From: Ryuthela nishihirai
Lineage: Eukaryota; Arthropoda; Arachnida; Araneae; Heptathelidae
Direction: 5' to 3'
NCBI GenBank assembly: GCA_038380435.1
Contig: JAWZYU010000001.1
Coordinates: forward strand, 19,572,001 to 19,636,000
DNA length: 64,000 nt
Below are positions 55,270 through 64,000 of the stretch, piece by piece (position 1 is the first letter of the stretch; the number at the start of each line of letters is the position of its first letter). A program made the translations under genes and the position numbers. The notes under the pieces are model-generated. The model searched no databases. It was not told the DNA's origin and saw only the letters and a list, made by a program, of their open reading frames with translations.

Positions 55270-56000
55270 ACTTCTCAAATGACCACACATGCTGTGTGGA
55301 TGGGAGCATTGTCATCCTGAAAGACAGCTCTCTCTTCATGAAAGAAATTTTGTACCATTAATTAAAATGATCACTCAGGACTATCAAAAGAGCAGATAAC
55401 ATTAATATTGTCATCAAACAGAATGAGTGCACCCAAACCATGTCATGAGAAAACATCCCACACCATTACAAAACCATCAGAACCCTTAATAGTAGGAAAC
55501 AAGCAATCAGAGTTGCAAGCTTCCTTTGCCTGGTGCCGCATGTGCACTCATCCATTTGTTGGAAATAAAGTGTAAGATGATTCATCAGACCATATCACAT
55601 TCCTCCACTGCTTGTGCTCCATTGGACATGACGACATGCATTGCCAAGTGCGATGAGTGGCTTGTGAAGTACAACTCTGATACCAAGCTCTACGGAGTTC
55701 TCAGTGTAGTTTTTGACAAAACTGGCCTCTCATGTCCTACACTGAAATCAGTGCAAAGCTGATGCTGCTGGTTTCAATTTACACATCACATTAATATTCG
55801 AATGTCCCAATTCTGAACGAAACTTGTATGTAATCAGTGTAATTACATACAAGTACATGCTTTCACTCACTGTTGTTTTTTGCAGATGTCTGCATGGGAA
55901 TCTAAACGGAATATGTCTTAGAAACTATTCCTCATGAAATATTAACAAGTTCAGTTGTCTTAGTGACCGAAGTTCTGCCAAACACACTCCAACAATAATG
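55270..56000 (-). pseudogene. Tc1-like transposase, copy C2
   Basis: On the minus strand, fragments equivalent to those of C1 are visible. These are MNVIWSDESSYTLFPTNG-like sequence near 55560-55610 and a block near 55440-55500 matching the VMVWG region. A block near 55280-55320 reads FQDDNAPIHTACVVI-like sequence, then the S3 insertion separates the SPD/NPLEN end. Frames change several times. It is another dead relative of the gene at 52190-53180. Confidence 0.7.
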
Positions 56001-56168
56001 CCTCTTTTGAAATTGCTAAGGTGTTAACATGACGACATGATACCAATAATTACATGCAGCGAGTCTGACATGCAGTTGGGTTTGACCCTAGACATGACAA
56101 ACCATGCTGTGATGTCATTTGCATGTTTCATGCCTTTGTCAGTGGCACTGTAGATGCTGATTTAACAC

Positions 56169-57297
56169 AAAAAAAGGAATATCATATTATAAATAATTAA
56201 AGGCACAGAAACCGTGATCCAAGATTGAAAGTCATTGGATGAAATAATGATGTTACTGAGGATGACGACATGCAAATGTTCGCAGTGCGTAAAGAAGTGA
56301 TTCATCTTGTGTTGTTCAGTGCTCTTTGAAGTTACCATGCCTGGACAACGAAGGTGCACATTTGTTCAGTTAGCAGAGTTTGAGCGAGGTCATATAGTGG
56401 GTCTTCAGGAAGCAGGTTTCTCTTTTCGGCAAACTGCACACCACGTTGGATGAGAGGTATCAGTAGTGGTATGATGGTGGCGTCGATGGTCAGAAGAGCA
56501 TTCGCACACTTGCAGACATGGTTCTAGGCAAACAGCGTTATGGGACATGAGAGGATCGGTGTATTAGGAGGGAATTCATTGGAGGGAAGAATGGCAGTCT
56601 GTGGTCTTCAGTGATGAAAGCAGATTCTGCTTAGGAGTGATCGTTTATGCATCTGAAGGCAACAAGGTTAGCGGCTTCTTCCATTGTGCATCTGCCAGTG
56701 GCACACAGGGCTCACACTGGGCATTGTGTGGGGAGTGATTAGATATCTCTCGTATGCGCCTGGTGTTTGTACAGGGTACACTGAATAGCAATACATACAT
56801 CAGCAACATCGTACAGCTGGCCGTCCTGCCATATTTGAGTGTAATCTCAAATGAAATATTCCAGCAGGATAATGCCCACCCACACAACTCAACGTGTTCT
56901 TCAGGCAGTGCATCAACTCCATTGGCCAGCATGCTCTCCAGACTTGTCTCCAATCAAGCATGTCTGGGACTGAATCAGACTCTTCCACGAAAGGCAATGA
57001 CCATCACTGAATTACGCATCCAAGTTGTAAGCGCATGGAATGGTATTCCCCAGTGCAATATCCAGCATTTGTACGACCAATTGCAAGCCCGATTGGGAGC
57101 TTGTATTGCTGCTTGAGGAGGTTCAACACCTTATTAAAATGTGCCCTCTGTAAAATGTAATACTCATTAAAAGGTAATAAACATTGAATCACTTCTCCAC
57201 GTGTGAACACTGTTCTTTATCAACTAGTTGTTTCTACTAAATAAATCTCCGATTATACTTCAATTGTTAATGGTGTTCTTTTTCAATTTCTGCCAGT
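56169..57297 (+). mobile_element. Tc1-like element of a third lineage
   Basis: The right end reads TTTCAATTTCTGCCAGTGTA at about 57278-57297, a typical inverted-repeat end of this lineage. The left end was not identified and may be lost at the junction with copy C2. It contains one transposase relic. Confidence 0.6.
56337..57116 (+). pseudogene. Tc1-like transposase (FERG type), decayed
   Basis: It opens with MPGQRRCTFVQLAEFERGHI then VGLQEAGFSFRQTAHHVG, the N-terminal helix-turn-helix of a Tc1 lineage widespread in arthropods. A large deletion follows. Near 56600 it reads WQSVVFSDESRFCLG with the first Asp. The open frame 56754-57116 holds NSNTYISNIVQLAVLPYL, then IFQQDNAHPH with the second Asp, and ends with WNGIPQCNIQHLYDQLQARL. 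The segment that should carry the catalytic Glu reads MLSRLVSNQACLGLN, a shifted frame. It is inactive. Confidence 0.85.
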
Positions 57298-57689
57298 GTA
57301 TACATAGGATCATTTTTTGGCTTGCAAATAAAACAAGATAATAGTTTAGTAGAAATCAAACTTTTTTGTTTATAGATAAATTAAAAATTGTTTTTGTGTT
57401 GGATAGGTATTGAAGAAATATTATGGTCCGCATTTTCGGAATCTCCTTAAAGCTATAACTGCACCCTCCAACATTGAAAAATCCAAAATTTCAAATGAAT
57501 ATTATGATATATTTATGCTAGCAATTTTGGTAGTGGAATGCGAGTTAAAGTTTCCATTGCCAACAATGAGCTGGCTCCTTAGACCCAGGGGGTGGGAAAG
57601 CAACTGTTTTGTTTTAGCAGACAATTGTTTTGAGAGATGAATGAAAAATTCCCGAGTTAGATGTGAATTGATGAAATATAATTGTGCTT
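57298..57689. other. Intronic stretch with an unassigned 76-codon ORF
   Basis: The plus-strand ORF at 57410-57640 (MKKYYGPHFRNLLKAITAP and onward) follows an AG and has fairly protein-like composition. I recognise no family. It could be a chance ORF or an unknown relic. Confidence 0.3.
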
Positions 57690-57878
57690 TGGCCGAGTGG
57701 TTAGTGCGCTTGGCTACTGAACTAAGGGACCTGGGTTCGAGTCCCGGGTAAGGCATGGATGTATGTGTCGTTTTTCTGCTGAGGTCATGCCATCCTCTGA
57801 CCTTCTACTGTGGCATATAAACTGACAGGCTCCTGTCAGACCTCTGTGGCAAGCAGCTGCTTGAGGGGGTATTTTTTT
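57690..57878 (+). mobile_element. SINE family S1, plus-strand copy
   Basis: TTGGCCGAGTGGTTAGTGCG (A box), CCTGGGTTCGAGTCCCGGG (B box), the full body and the GAGGGGGTATTTTTTTA end are intact. It is the clearest view of the family. ATAATTG near both ends may be a short TSD. Confidence 0.92.
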
Positions 57879-58059
57879 ATAAAATTAACATAATTGGAAT
57901 CTTCAAAACACTAATTTCACCTTCCAATGGTACAAAAAAATATTACAATGAAGCACAGATTAAGAAGTACGGTAAAAGAGCTAAATCGGAAACAACTCTT
58001 CCCTTTCATTAACATTCACCTAATAGGAAAACGTCAAGAATATGGTACAATTTGGAGGC

Positions 58060-58443
58060 TTAGGTTGTTTTACCTCTGAGCGGCACTTTTTTGCACACCA
58101 TGGGCTAAATGGCCAGGTCACATGGACCCCGAAGGCTCAGAGAAGGTTGGGGGAGGGGACCCACTGGAGCAGCTGTTGGGAGACAGATGGTAGCCTCCCG
58201 TCAAGGCCATCCAGTGTGTTCTTTAACGTGCACAGGGTATGGCTCTCCCACACATGGGGCCATGGCTTAACGTCCCATCCGACGGATGGCGGCCTTTCCA
58301 AGCCCATCGGTGTCCCCTACTGACCGTGGGCAGGGCGGGGAATTTTTGCGGAGATAAATCTCAATGCTGACCCAGCTGCGACTCGAACCTGGGAACTACA
58401 GATTACGAGCCTGGCGCGTTACCGACTGAGCCACCCCCGACTC
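58060..58443 (-). mobile_element. SINE family S2, full-length copy with 14-bp TSD
   Basis: TACAATTTGGAGGC flanks it at 58046-58059 and 58444-58457. Complete head to tail on the minus strand and very similar to the copies at 24916 and 60908, hence recent. Confidence 0.95.
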
Positions 58444-58457
58444 TACAATTTGGAGGC

Positions 58458-59290
58458 AGATTTTCTTAAGTGTAAAACTGAGAAAAACCCTAAAAATATG
58501 ATTTTCAAAGACAAAATCTGAGTAGTTGGTAGCTCTGTATTGTTTCAGTAAATCAAAATAGCACTTCAATCGGTGAATACAGAATAGTTGGGATGTTAGT
58601 CACTTCTTGTAGTAATATGTGAAGTCATTTCCTGTTGCACGGATCACACGATATTTAGACCACTGTAACTTGACGTTTTAACTATTAACGTCTTCTTCAG
58701 AAGTTAGGTAAACAGTTCTACTTAGGAGATTATATGCGTATGTGTTGTGCAGCTGCGTCGTATGGTTTGCAGTGGGTGGTGCTATTGCAGTTTCTTGTTC
58801 TTGCCCATGTGCCTTGGGTAGGGGTGTGGATGCTTTAGCAGCACCGCACTGATCAAGGAGCAGTGCAAGCACAAATAAACAAAGTCTACCCAACCATTCA
58901 TGTAATTGCTGAAAAGGAAAAAGAAACAATTACCGTTCTTGGATATGCTACTACATGAGGCAGGAGCAAAAACTGAAATACCACAAGTCTACAGCACCAC
59001 ACATTATCATCCCATATGCCTCCACAATAGTGAAAAAGGAAAAGGAAATATACTTGGATGCTCAAAATGCAGGTTACCTGCTTAAAATATTAAAACTAGC
59101 TGAAAATATGGCAAGACAAACTTGGCAAAAAATATCCCAACTGACATCAACGCAGCAATCCAAAAAAAGTCCACCACAGGGATTCCAAACATCCTGTGGC
59201 TGGAAAATTCATTGAAAAATGCAATGCAACCTTACAATTACACTGTGCCAATTTAAACAAGCAACACTAACAAATTTAATTAAAACTAAT
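58458..59290. other. Intronic stretch, no confirmed gene
   Basis: A minus-strand ORF (58678-58929) ends LLSRTVYLTSEEDVNS. Its DNA, TGAAGAAGACGTTAATAGTT followed by AAAACGTC, forms a small hairpin reminiscent of element ends in some retroelements. Nothing firmer can be said. Confidence 0.3.
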
Positions 59291-59354
59291 TGGGTTGGTT
59301 GTTTTACTTCTGAGCGGCACATTTTTGCACACCATGGGCTAAATGGCCAGGTGA
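59291..59354 (-). mobile_element. SINE family S2, last 64 bases only
   Basis: TTGTTTTACTTCTGAGCGGC through CTAAATGGCCAGG is the 3' end of S2. It is followed by GTGACTTCGTGGG and again TGACTTCGTGGGG, a direct repeat, one copy of which may be a TSD. Confidence 0.75.
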
Positions 59355-59465
59355 CTTCGTGGGACAGCCATCCATGACTTCGTGGGGTTGGTGCCATACC
59401 CTCAGTCTCCCATCAGCGTGATGAAGTTTAAATCAGGATTCATCACTCCAGGCTACCTGTTGCCT
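59355..59465 (-). pseudogene. Tc1-like transposase, fragment with the first catalytic block
   Basis: The minus strand reads VAWSDESXFKLHHADGRLRV (X is a stop) and then WHQPHEVMDG. This matches the region around the first catalytic Asp of Tc1-like transposases (WSDES-F-L-----GR-RVWR). Only about 36 codons remain. It abuts the truncated CR1-type LINE on the right and the S2 scrap on the left. It belongs to a lineage other than those at 9607, 42822 or 56337. Confidence 0.75.
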
Positions 59466-59473
59466 TATTTAAT

Positions 59474-61498
59474 TTAGTAAGCAATAAGGGTGAACTTTTT
59501 GTATTTTTTATGTCTACAATTTGTTTTCTGTCTGTAATATATCACAAACCATTTTAGCGTATTTCCTCTAACACCAATGTAATTAAGTTTCTGCAATAAG
59601 ATATCATGATTTACAGTATCAAATGCTTTTGCAATGTCTAAAAAAATTACCATAGTTTTTTGATAATTATTTATACCATGTAAAACAGTAGTGGTCATTT
59701 CCAGCACTGCATGATCTGTACTCTTATGTTCTCTAAACCCAAATTGCAATTTATAAAAAAATGAATTATTCAAAAATTTTATAAGTCTATTTTTCATTAC
59801 TGTTTCGATAACTTTTGAAAAAATAGGTAATATAGAGATTGGTCTATAATTATTTAAAATATTTTTATCTCTTTTTTGATAGGCTTTACAATAGCAGTTT
59901 TCAATTGGTTTATAAAAATACCAAAATTAAACGATATATTTATGATGTGTTAAAAATGTTGCATGGTATTTATTAATGATTTTTAATATTTTTAGACTTA
60001 TATTATCAAATCCATAAGCTTTATTTTCATCTAAATTGCTTATAATATCATTCAATTCAGCTTCATCTGTCTTTTTTAAAAACATGAAATTTTTGGTATT
60101 TAAGATAGAGGGATAATTATGAAAGTTAATAATTATAATAATGACACAACTATTAAGATTAATGAAATGATAATTAAAGTCATTAGTTAATTTTACTACA
60201 TCAGTATACACTGGTAATGTTGAATCAGGAGTTTTTTCATTCAAATTTTTCTTTACACATTTCCATTGTTTTCTTGTATCTTTTTTACATTTTTCAAATT
60301 CAGTTTCATAATATTTATTTTTTAAATTTCTTATTTTTGAAACTATGTTATTTCTAATTGTTTTATAATCATTATATTGCAATACAAATGGATATTTTTT
60401 GCGTTTTAAAAATGCTTTTTCTCTCTTTTTTTAATCAAAATAATTATTTCATTAGTTATCCAAGGATTATCATTAATTTTTATGTTTCTATCATCAATAT
60501 CATGTGTTTGTGTGCTGTTTAATATTGCATTATTAACTAAATGTATAAAAGTTTGATATATATCATTAATATTTGAATCAATTTCATCTAATTTAAAATT
60601 TAAATATTTCATCTTAGATTCCAACTTTTTAAAACTGATACTAGTTCTTTGAGATATTTCACGTTTGTTTCATTTTCGTATTAAGTTTAATAATTTTTAA
60701 AATTAAACTATAGTGATCTGTTATATGATTATAAATGTGCACTATTTCTAAATGATATATCTTATTTTCTCTAATAAAGATATGATCAATGCAACTTTTA
60801 GAGTGATTAGAAATTCTTGTATAGTCGTTTATGTAAGATTGAAATCCATCTGCTGATAATATATTGCAATATTCATTAGTATTATTGTTATCATTACTTA
60901 TATCAATGGGGCGGGGGTGGCTCAGTCGGTAGCGCGCCAGGCTCGTAATCTGTAGTTCCCAGGTTCGAGTCCCAGCTGGGTGAGCGTCGAGATTTATCTC
61001 CGCAAAATTCCCCGCCCTGCCCACAGTCAGTAGGGGACACCAATGGGCTTGGAAAGGCCGCCATCCGTCGGATGGGACGTTAAGCCGTGGCCCCGTGTGC
61101 GGGAGAGCCATACCCTGTGCACGTTAAAGAACACGCTGGATGGACTTGACAGGGGGGCTACCATCCGTCTCCCAACAGCTGTTCCAGTGGGTCCCCTCCC
61201 CCAGTCTTCTCTGAGCCTTCGGGGTCCATGTAACCTGGCCATTTAGCCCATGGTGTGCAAAAAAGTGCCGCTCAGAGGTAAAACAACCCAAACAACTTAT
61301 ATCAATATTGATATCTCCAATAAATAAAACATTTTTGTATTTAATAGTATGTAAAATTAAATCTAGCTCTTCCAGATAATGAGTTGAATAATTATGATCC
61401 CTATATAATAATGCCATAATATAAAGATCAGTTACTTTATCATATACATTTATATTATCAGCAGTATTCATTTCAATGTTAATAATTACGAAAATCAA
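59474..61498 (-). pseudogene. CR1-type LINE ORF2: endonuclease and partial RT, copy B1
   Basis: The endonuclease is at 60659-61498, split by the SINE. It shows MNTADNINVYDKVTDLYIM, YKNVLFIGDINIDI, SKSCIDHIFIREN and ITDHYSLILKI with the Asp-His pair. The linker and RT start are at 59927-60382 (TEFEKCKKDTRKQWKCVKK, DENKAYGFDNISLKI). The RT continues at 59474-59797 with LQFGFREHKSTDHAVLEM, MVIFLDIAKAFDTVNHDILL (first catalytic Asp present) and IGVRGNTLKWF. It ends at KKYKKFTLIAY, before the YADD box. Several stops occur and the 3' half is missing. Confidence 0.85.
60908..61294 (+). mobile_element. SINE family S2, full-length copy with 12-bp TSD
   Basis: ACTTATATCAAT flanks it at 60896-60907 and 61295-61306. 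It is nearly identical to the copy at 24916-25298. Its insertion in a decayed LINE makes it younger than that LINE. Confidence 0.96.
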
Positions 61499-61946
61499 TT
61501 TTTTTTAAAAAAAGATTATGTTACCTGATTTACTGTAGTCTCTACATTTAAAAATCATTTGAAATCCTATTATATTAAATAAACTGATTTCATCATCTTT
61601 CACCCATATTTCACTTAATATAATATCTAAGTTATAATTAACAGTAGACAATAAAATTAATAATTCATCAAAATGTGCTCTTAAACTACAAATATTTAGG
61701 TGAAGTATAGTAAAGCAATTGTATAAATCATGACTAATAAAATTACCAAAGTATTATATTATCAAATTTAGAACACTTATTATTATAGAAAGGAAAAATG
61801 TCAGAATTTATATGATCTAAATTATTCATAATTTAAGGAATATTAATTAAATCATTAACATTTGTTATATACGTAACACTCTAGAATTGTCATTTTTTCT
61901 CATATACACTTTTCCTTCTTTAGTCCATATATATTTGAAATTGTGT

Positions 61947-62449
61947 TCATAACCAAACTGTAACTTCATAGAATAGTTTCTTATTTAGCTGGGTTAAATG
62001 TTCGTTAATGAAGATTTTTGTTTTCATAAATCTGGAAGAGATCTCATTAGCATCGATTTTTTTTCTTTTTTTTAGCAGCTTGAAGAAATTCGTTTTGTTG
62101 GTCTTCGCACTTGAACTATAACGGACTTGATTTTTTACTTTCATTGGAATTCTGTGTATTCATTCAATAGCAACTTCTTTAATGTTAAGATGATTTGTTA
62201 GAGTATGAAAAATATTATATTTTCATTTCTGTCTTCTGGAATACCCAATATTTCAATATTAGAGTTTTTAGAATATTGTTCCAGATCACTTAATTGCATT
62301 TTCATCATATTCATTTCATCCTTTAATTGTAAATTTTCATTTCGTAGGCTGAAATTTTCTTTCTTTATGTCTTTAATTTCATTAATAGTTTTGTTTAATT
62401 CAATTATGTAATCAGAATTGAATTCCAAGAATTTTTTTAATGTCTTCAA
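61947..62449 (-). pseudogene. CR1-type LINE ORF1 (coiled coil plus FP-type C-terminus), copy B1
   Basis: The first frame (62198-62449) is MKTLKKFLEFNSDYIIELNK, then long heptad-like Lys/Glu/Leu stretches and SDLEQYSKNSNIEILGIPED, the usual hinge between coiled coil and the following domain in ORF1 of CR1-group LINEs. The second frame (61947-62144) has TNFFKLLKKRKKIDANEIS, RFMKTKIFINEHLTQLNKK and LFYEV, resembling the FP-type C-terminal domain. ORF1 proteins of this type bind the element's RNA. A deletion between the frames and stops make it non-functional. Confidence 0.8.
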
Positions 62450-62700
62450 ATTCTTCCTTTATATATATATATTTGTTATTTTTGACAAATTCTTCACATA
62501 TACAATCAGTAATGTCTTTTTTCAGTACAAAACTGCTATCAGAAATAACTATGTGGTTGTAAATCATGTTTAATATTTATTTTGTTATTAGTTAGATTGT
62601 CATGATAATCATTAGTCTCTATACATCTTACATCTGTGTCAGAGTAATGCCAGGGAGAAAGTTTGCTTGAGTAATGCATCTTACAGATTTTTTTTTTTAC

Positions 62701-62949
62701 ACAAAGCAGTTATCTTTAAATAATTCTTCAAGTGAAATGCACACACAAAATATTACCATTGAAGTTATAATTTCCACAAAGGCAGAACATCATTAGTTTA
62801 CAACAATTGAATATATTGACGAAATAATTAGCTTGAATTACTGACACTTGATGACATATGAGCAACCATCACCTTAAAAAGCTGTTGACACACTAGATTT
62901 TAATGACTTCTGAACAGAAAATGATATTTACCAAAAGTTTCCAACGGTA
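62701..62949. other. AT-rich spacer
   Basis: No gene or repeat recognised. Confidence 0.3.
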
Positions 62950-63722
62950 CAACATAACTTCAAATTTCAATCACAAATGTTCAATGTGGCTGCCTTTAAT
63001 CATCCCACCTGCAATAGATTGTCCCAAATCTGCCGAAGTACATCTGTATCCAATATTCTGATTACTGACTACCACTCAAATAGAATATGGCCTCATCACC
63101 ATCTTATTCAAGAAGCCATGCTTACACAAAACATATCGTTTTTGTTCCCTTTGCTTGGTGCTTGCAGCAATTGCAACTTGCATGAACTGAGAGTCTGTTG
63201 CACAAAATCTTCCACACAATAGGCTGTGGGATATTCAATTCTCAACCAGCATGTGCTATTGACTTTCGAGGACTTCTTTGAAACATCTGTATCACAGTTT
63301 CCCCTACCTCATCTGACATATGGGGACATCCCTGCCCCTGTGTCCCACACATCCCATGTCAGTAAACCACTTGTACCAATCAGTAGGAGTGTTTTGTTGT
63401 TCGTGTCTAATATTACTATTGCAATAATCCCTTGTTCAGGAGTCTTGCTGTGCTTCACTTGAAACCTTCTCTCTACAGTCATGCTCAATTTTGTTTCATA
63501 AAACCACAGACAACACTGTGCACACTGACCCATTGTAAACCTCCATGGCTACTAACTGTGGAGTCCCATTCACCTCTATACCCACCAGGTTGAATGCAAT
63601 GCCATCTACATTGACAAGAATGCAACTAGACTACATAAGGAGACTTAAAACATACATTAAGTTTGTGTGATTTTGATTTTCGGAGTTCTCTTTTTGCACA
63701 GCTAATTTGTAATGACCCTGTA
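62950..63722 (-). pseudogene. mariner-type (DUF4817) transposase relic
   Basis: The right end CAGGGTCATTACAAATTAGC (minus strand from 63722, preceded by TA) is the usual terminal repeat of this group. On the minus strand the reading is CCLWFYETKLSMTVERRFQV then KHSKTPEQ, the DUF4817 N-terminal helix-turn-helix. Later SCKLQLLQAPSKGNKNDMFC is the conserved block before the first catalytic Asp. The remaining frames are broken and the catalytic core is not visible. No left terminal repeat was found. It is a truncated relic, related in domain type to the MITE at 46629-47208 but with different ends. Confidence 0.7.
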
Positions 63723-64000
63723 TATGATGTGAAATGTAGGCTCTAATTATACTACTGCAATATAATTATATTCTGAGATATGAGTGTTTGTTCGTGGACA
63801 AATAGTGCAAGGAAGATGGAGTGCCACATATATTACATTGCACATCTAATTATAGTTAGTGTCAAGAATAAAATTTTACTACTATATGTCTGCACTCACA
63901 GTATGATATGGAATTATTGTTACTTCTTGTATTGTTTACTCTTTAGCATTATTATCAGTACCCCTGCCCCAATTAATACTTGTTGAAAGCCTACAGTATG
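63723..64000. other. AT-rich end of window
   Basis: No gene or repeat recognised. No UBE2D 5' exon is seen here. Confidence 0.4.

Larger units (their letters stand above)
54336..56168 (-). mobile_element. Tc1-like element, copy C2, with SINE insertions
   Basis: It mirrors copy C1: the TG repeat at 54357-54376 and GTGACATCTTGGG on the minus strand match the right end of C1, and the far end near 56160 matches the left end of C1. It is interrupted by the S1 head (54735-54790) and an S3 SINE (54832-55250). Confidence 0.75.
59466..62700 (-). mobile_element. CR1-type LINE, copy B1, 3' part missing
   Basis: On the minus strand it runs from the 5' end near 62690 (matching copy B2) through ORF1, endonuclease and the first half of the RT, then stops at 59466. 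Loss of the 3' half indicates later deletion. An S2 SINE is inserted at 60908-61294 inside the endonuclease. Very AT-rich. Confidence 0.85.

Noticed and set aside
57410..57640. 76-codon ORF as a host gene
   Set aside because: No recognisable domain, no splice partner, and its end runs into sequence preceding a SINE.
58678..58929. Penelope-like element end (TGAAGAAGACGTT hairpin)
   Set aside because: Only a short hairpin resemblance. No reverse transcriptase or GIY-YIG motif in the neighbourhood.

Overview
The window is eukaryotic and comes from an animal, most likely an arthropod. Two exons of one spliced host gene are recognisable on the minus strand. They encode the C-terminal half of a UBE2D/effete-type ubiquitin-conjugating enzyme (35011-35116 and 26637-26776). 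The C-terminal residues [13 protein letters not shown] follow the insect effete form rather than the vertebrate one. The 3' UTR and a polyadenylation signal lie to the left. The first exons were not found, so everything from 35117 to the right end appears to lie in one intron of at least 28.9 kb.

Nearly everything else is transposable-element sequence, mostly decayed. There is no bacterial gene organisation, no CRISPR array and no intact tRNA or rRNA gene.

Layout: 1-4520 holds a decayed RNase H-bearing LINE. 4521-7420 holds a PIF/Harbinger scrap and a 1.5-kb hAT-like element filled with a 19-bp tandem array. 7425-9133 holds SINEs, including a 1.45-kb composite flanked by a target-site duplication (TSD). 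9441-16115 holds two Tc1-like elements around a nearly full RTE-type LINE. 17413-18283 is a pogo/Tigger transposase. 18438-24655 holds two more RTE copies. 24904-30211 holds SINEs, the UBE2D 3' exon, a solo LTR and small hairpins. 30511-33040 is a piggyBac-like element nested in related sequence. 35353-40345 is RTE copy 4, carrying several nested insertions. 42592-44914 is a Tc1-like element broken by a solo LTR and bracketed by 113-bp inverted repeats. 44939-48172 is a head-to-head pair of CR1-type LINEs. 48655-50279 is RTE copy 5. 51336-57297 holds three Tc1-like copies, hairpins and SINEs. 57690-62700 holds SINEs and a second CR1-type LINE. 62950-63722 is a DUF4817-type transposase relic.

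At least five SINE-like families with tRNA-related heads recur. I call them S1 (serine/leucine-like head, GGGGGTATTT end), S2 (Met-like head, about 385 bp), S3 (often fused to S2), S4 (within a palindromic trimer) and S5/S6 (fragments). Several S1 and S2 copies have clear 9-16-bp TSDs, which fits LINE-driven insertion.

The most informative signals are structural. They include lesions shared in a mosaic pattern among RTE copies, a composite SINE apparently inserted as one unit, two Tc1 copies carrying the same SINE-head insertion at the same site, and nested insertions whose empty sites can be read from sister copies. I see no convincing new functional gene system.
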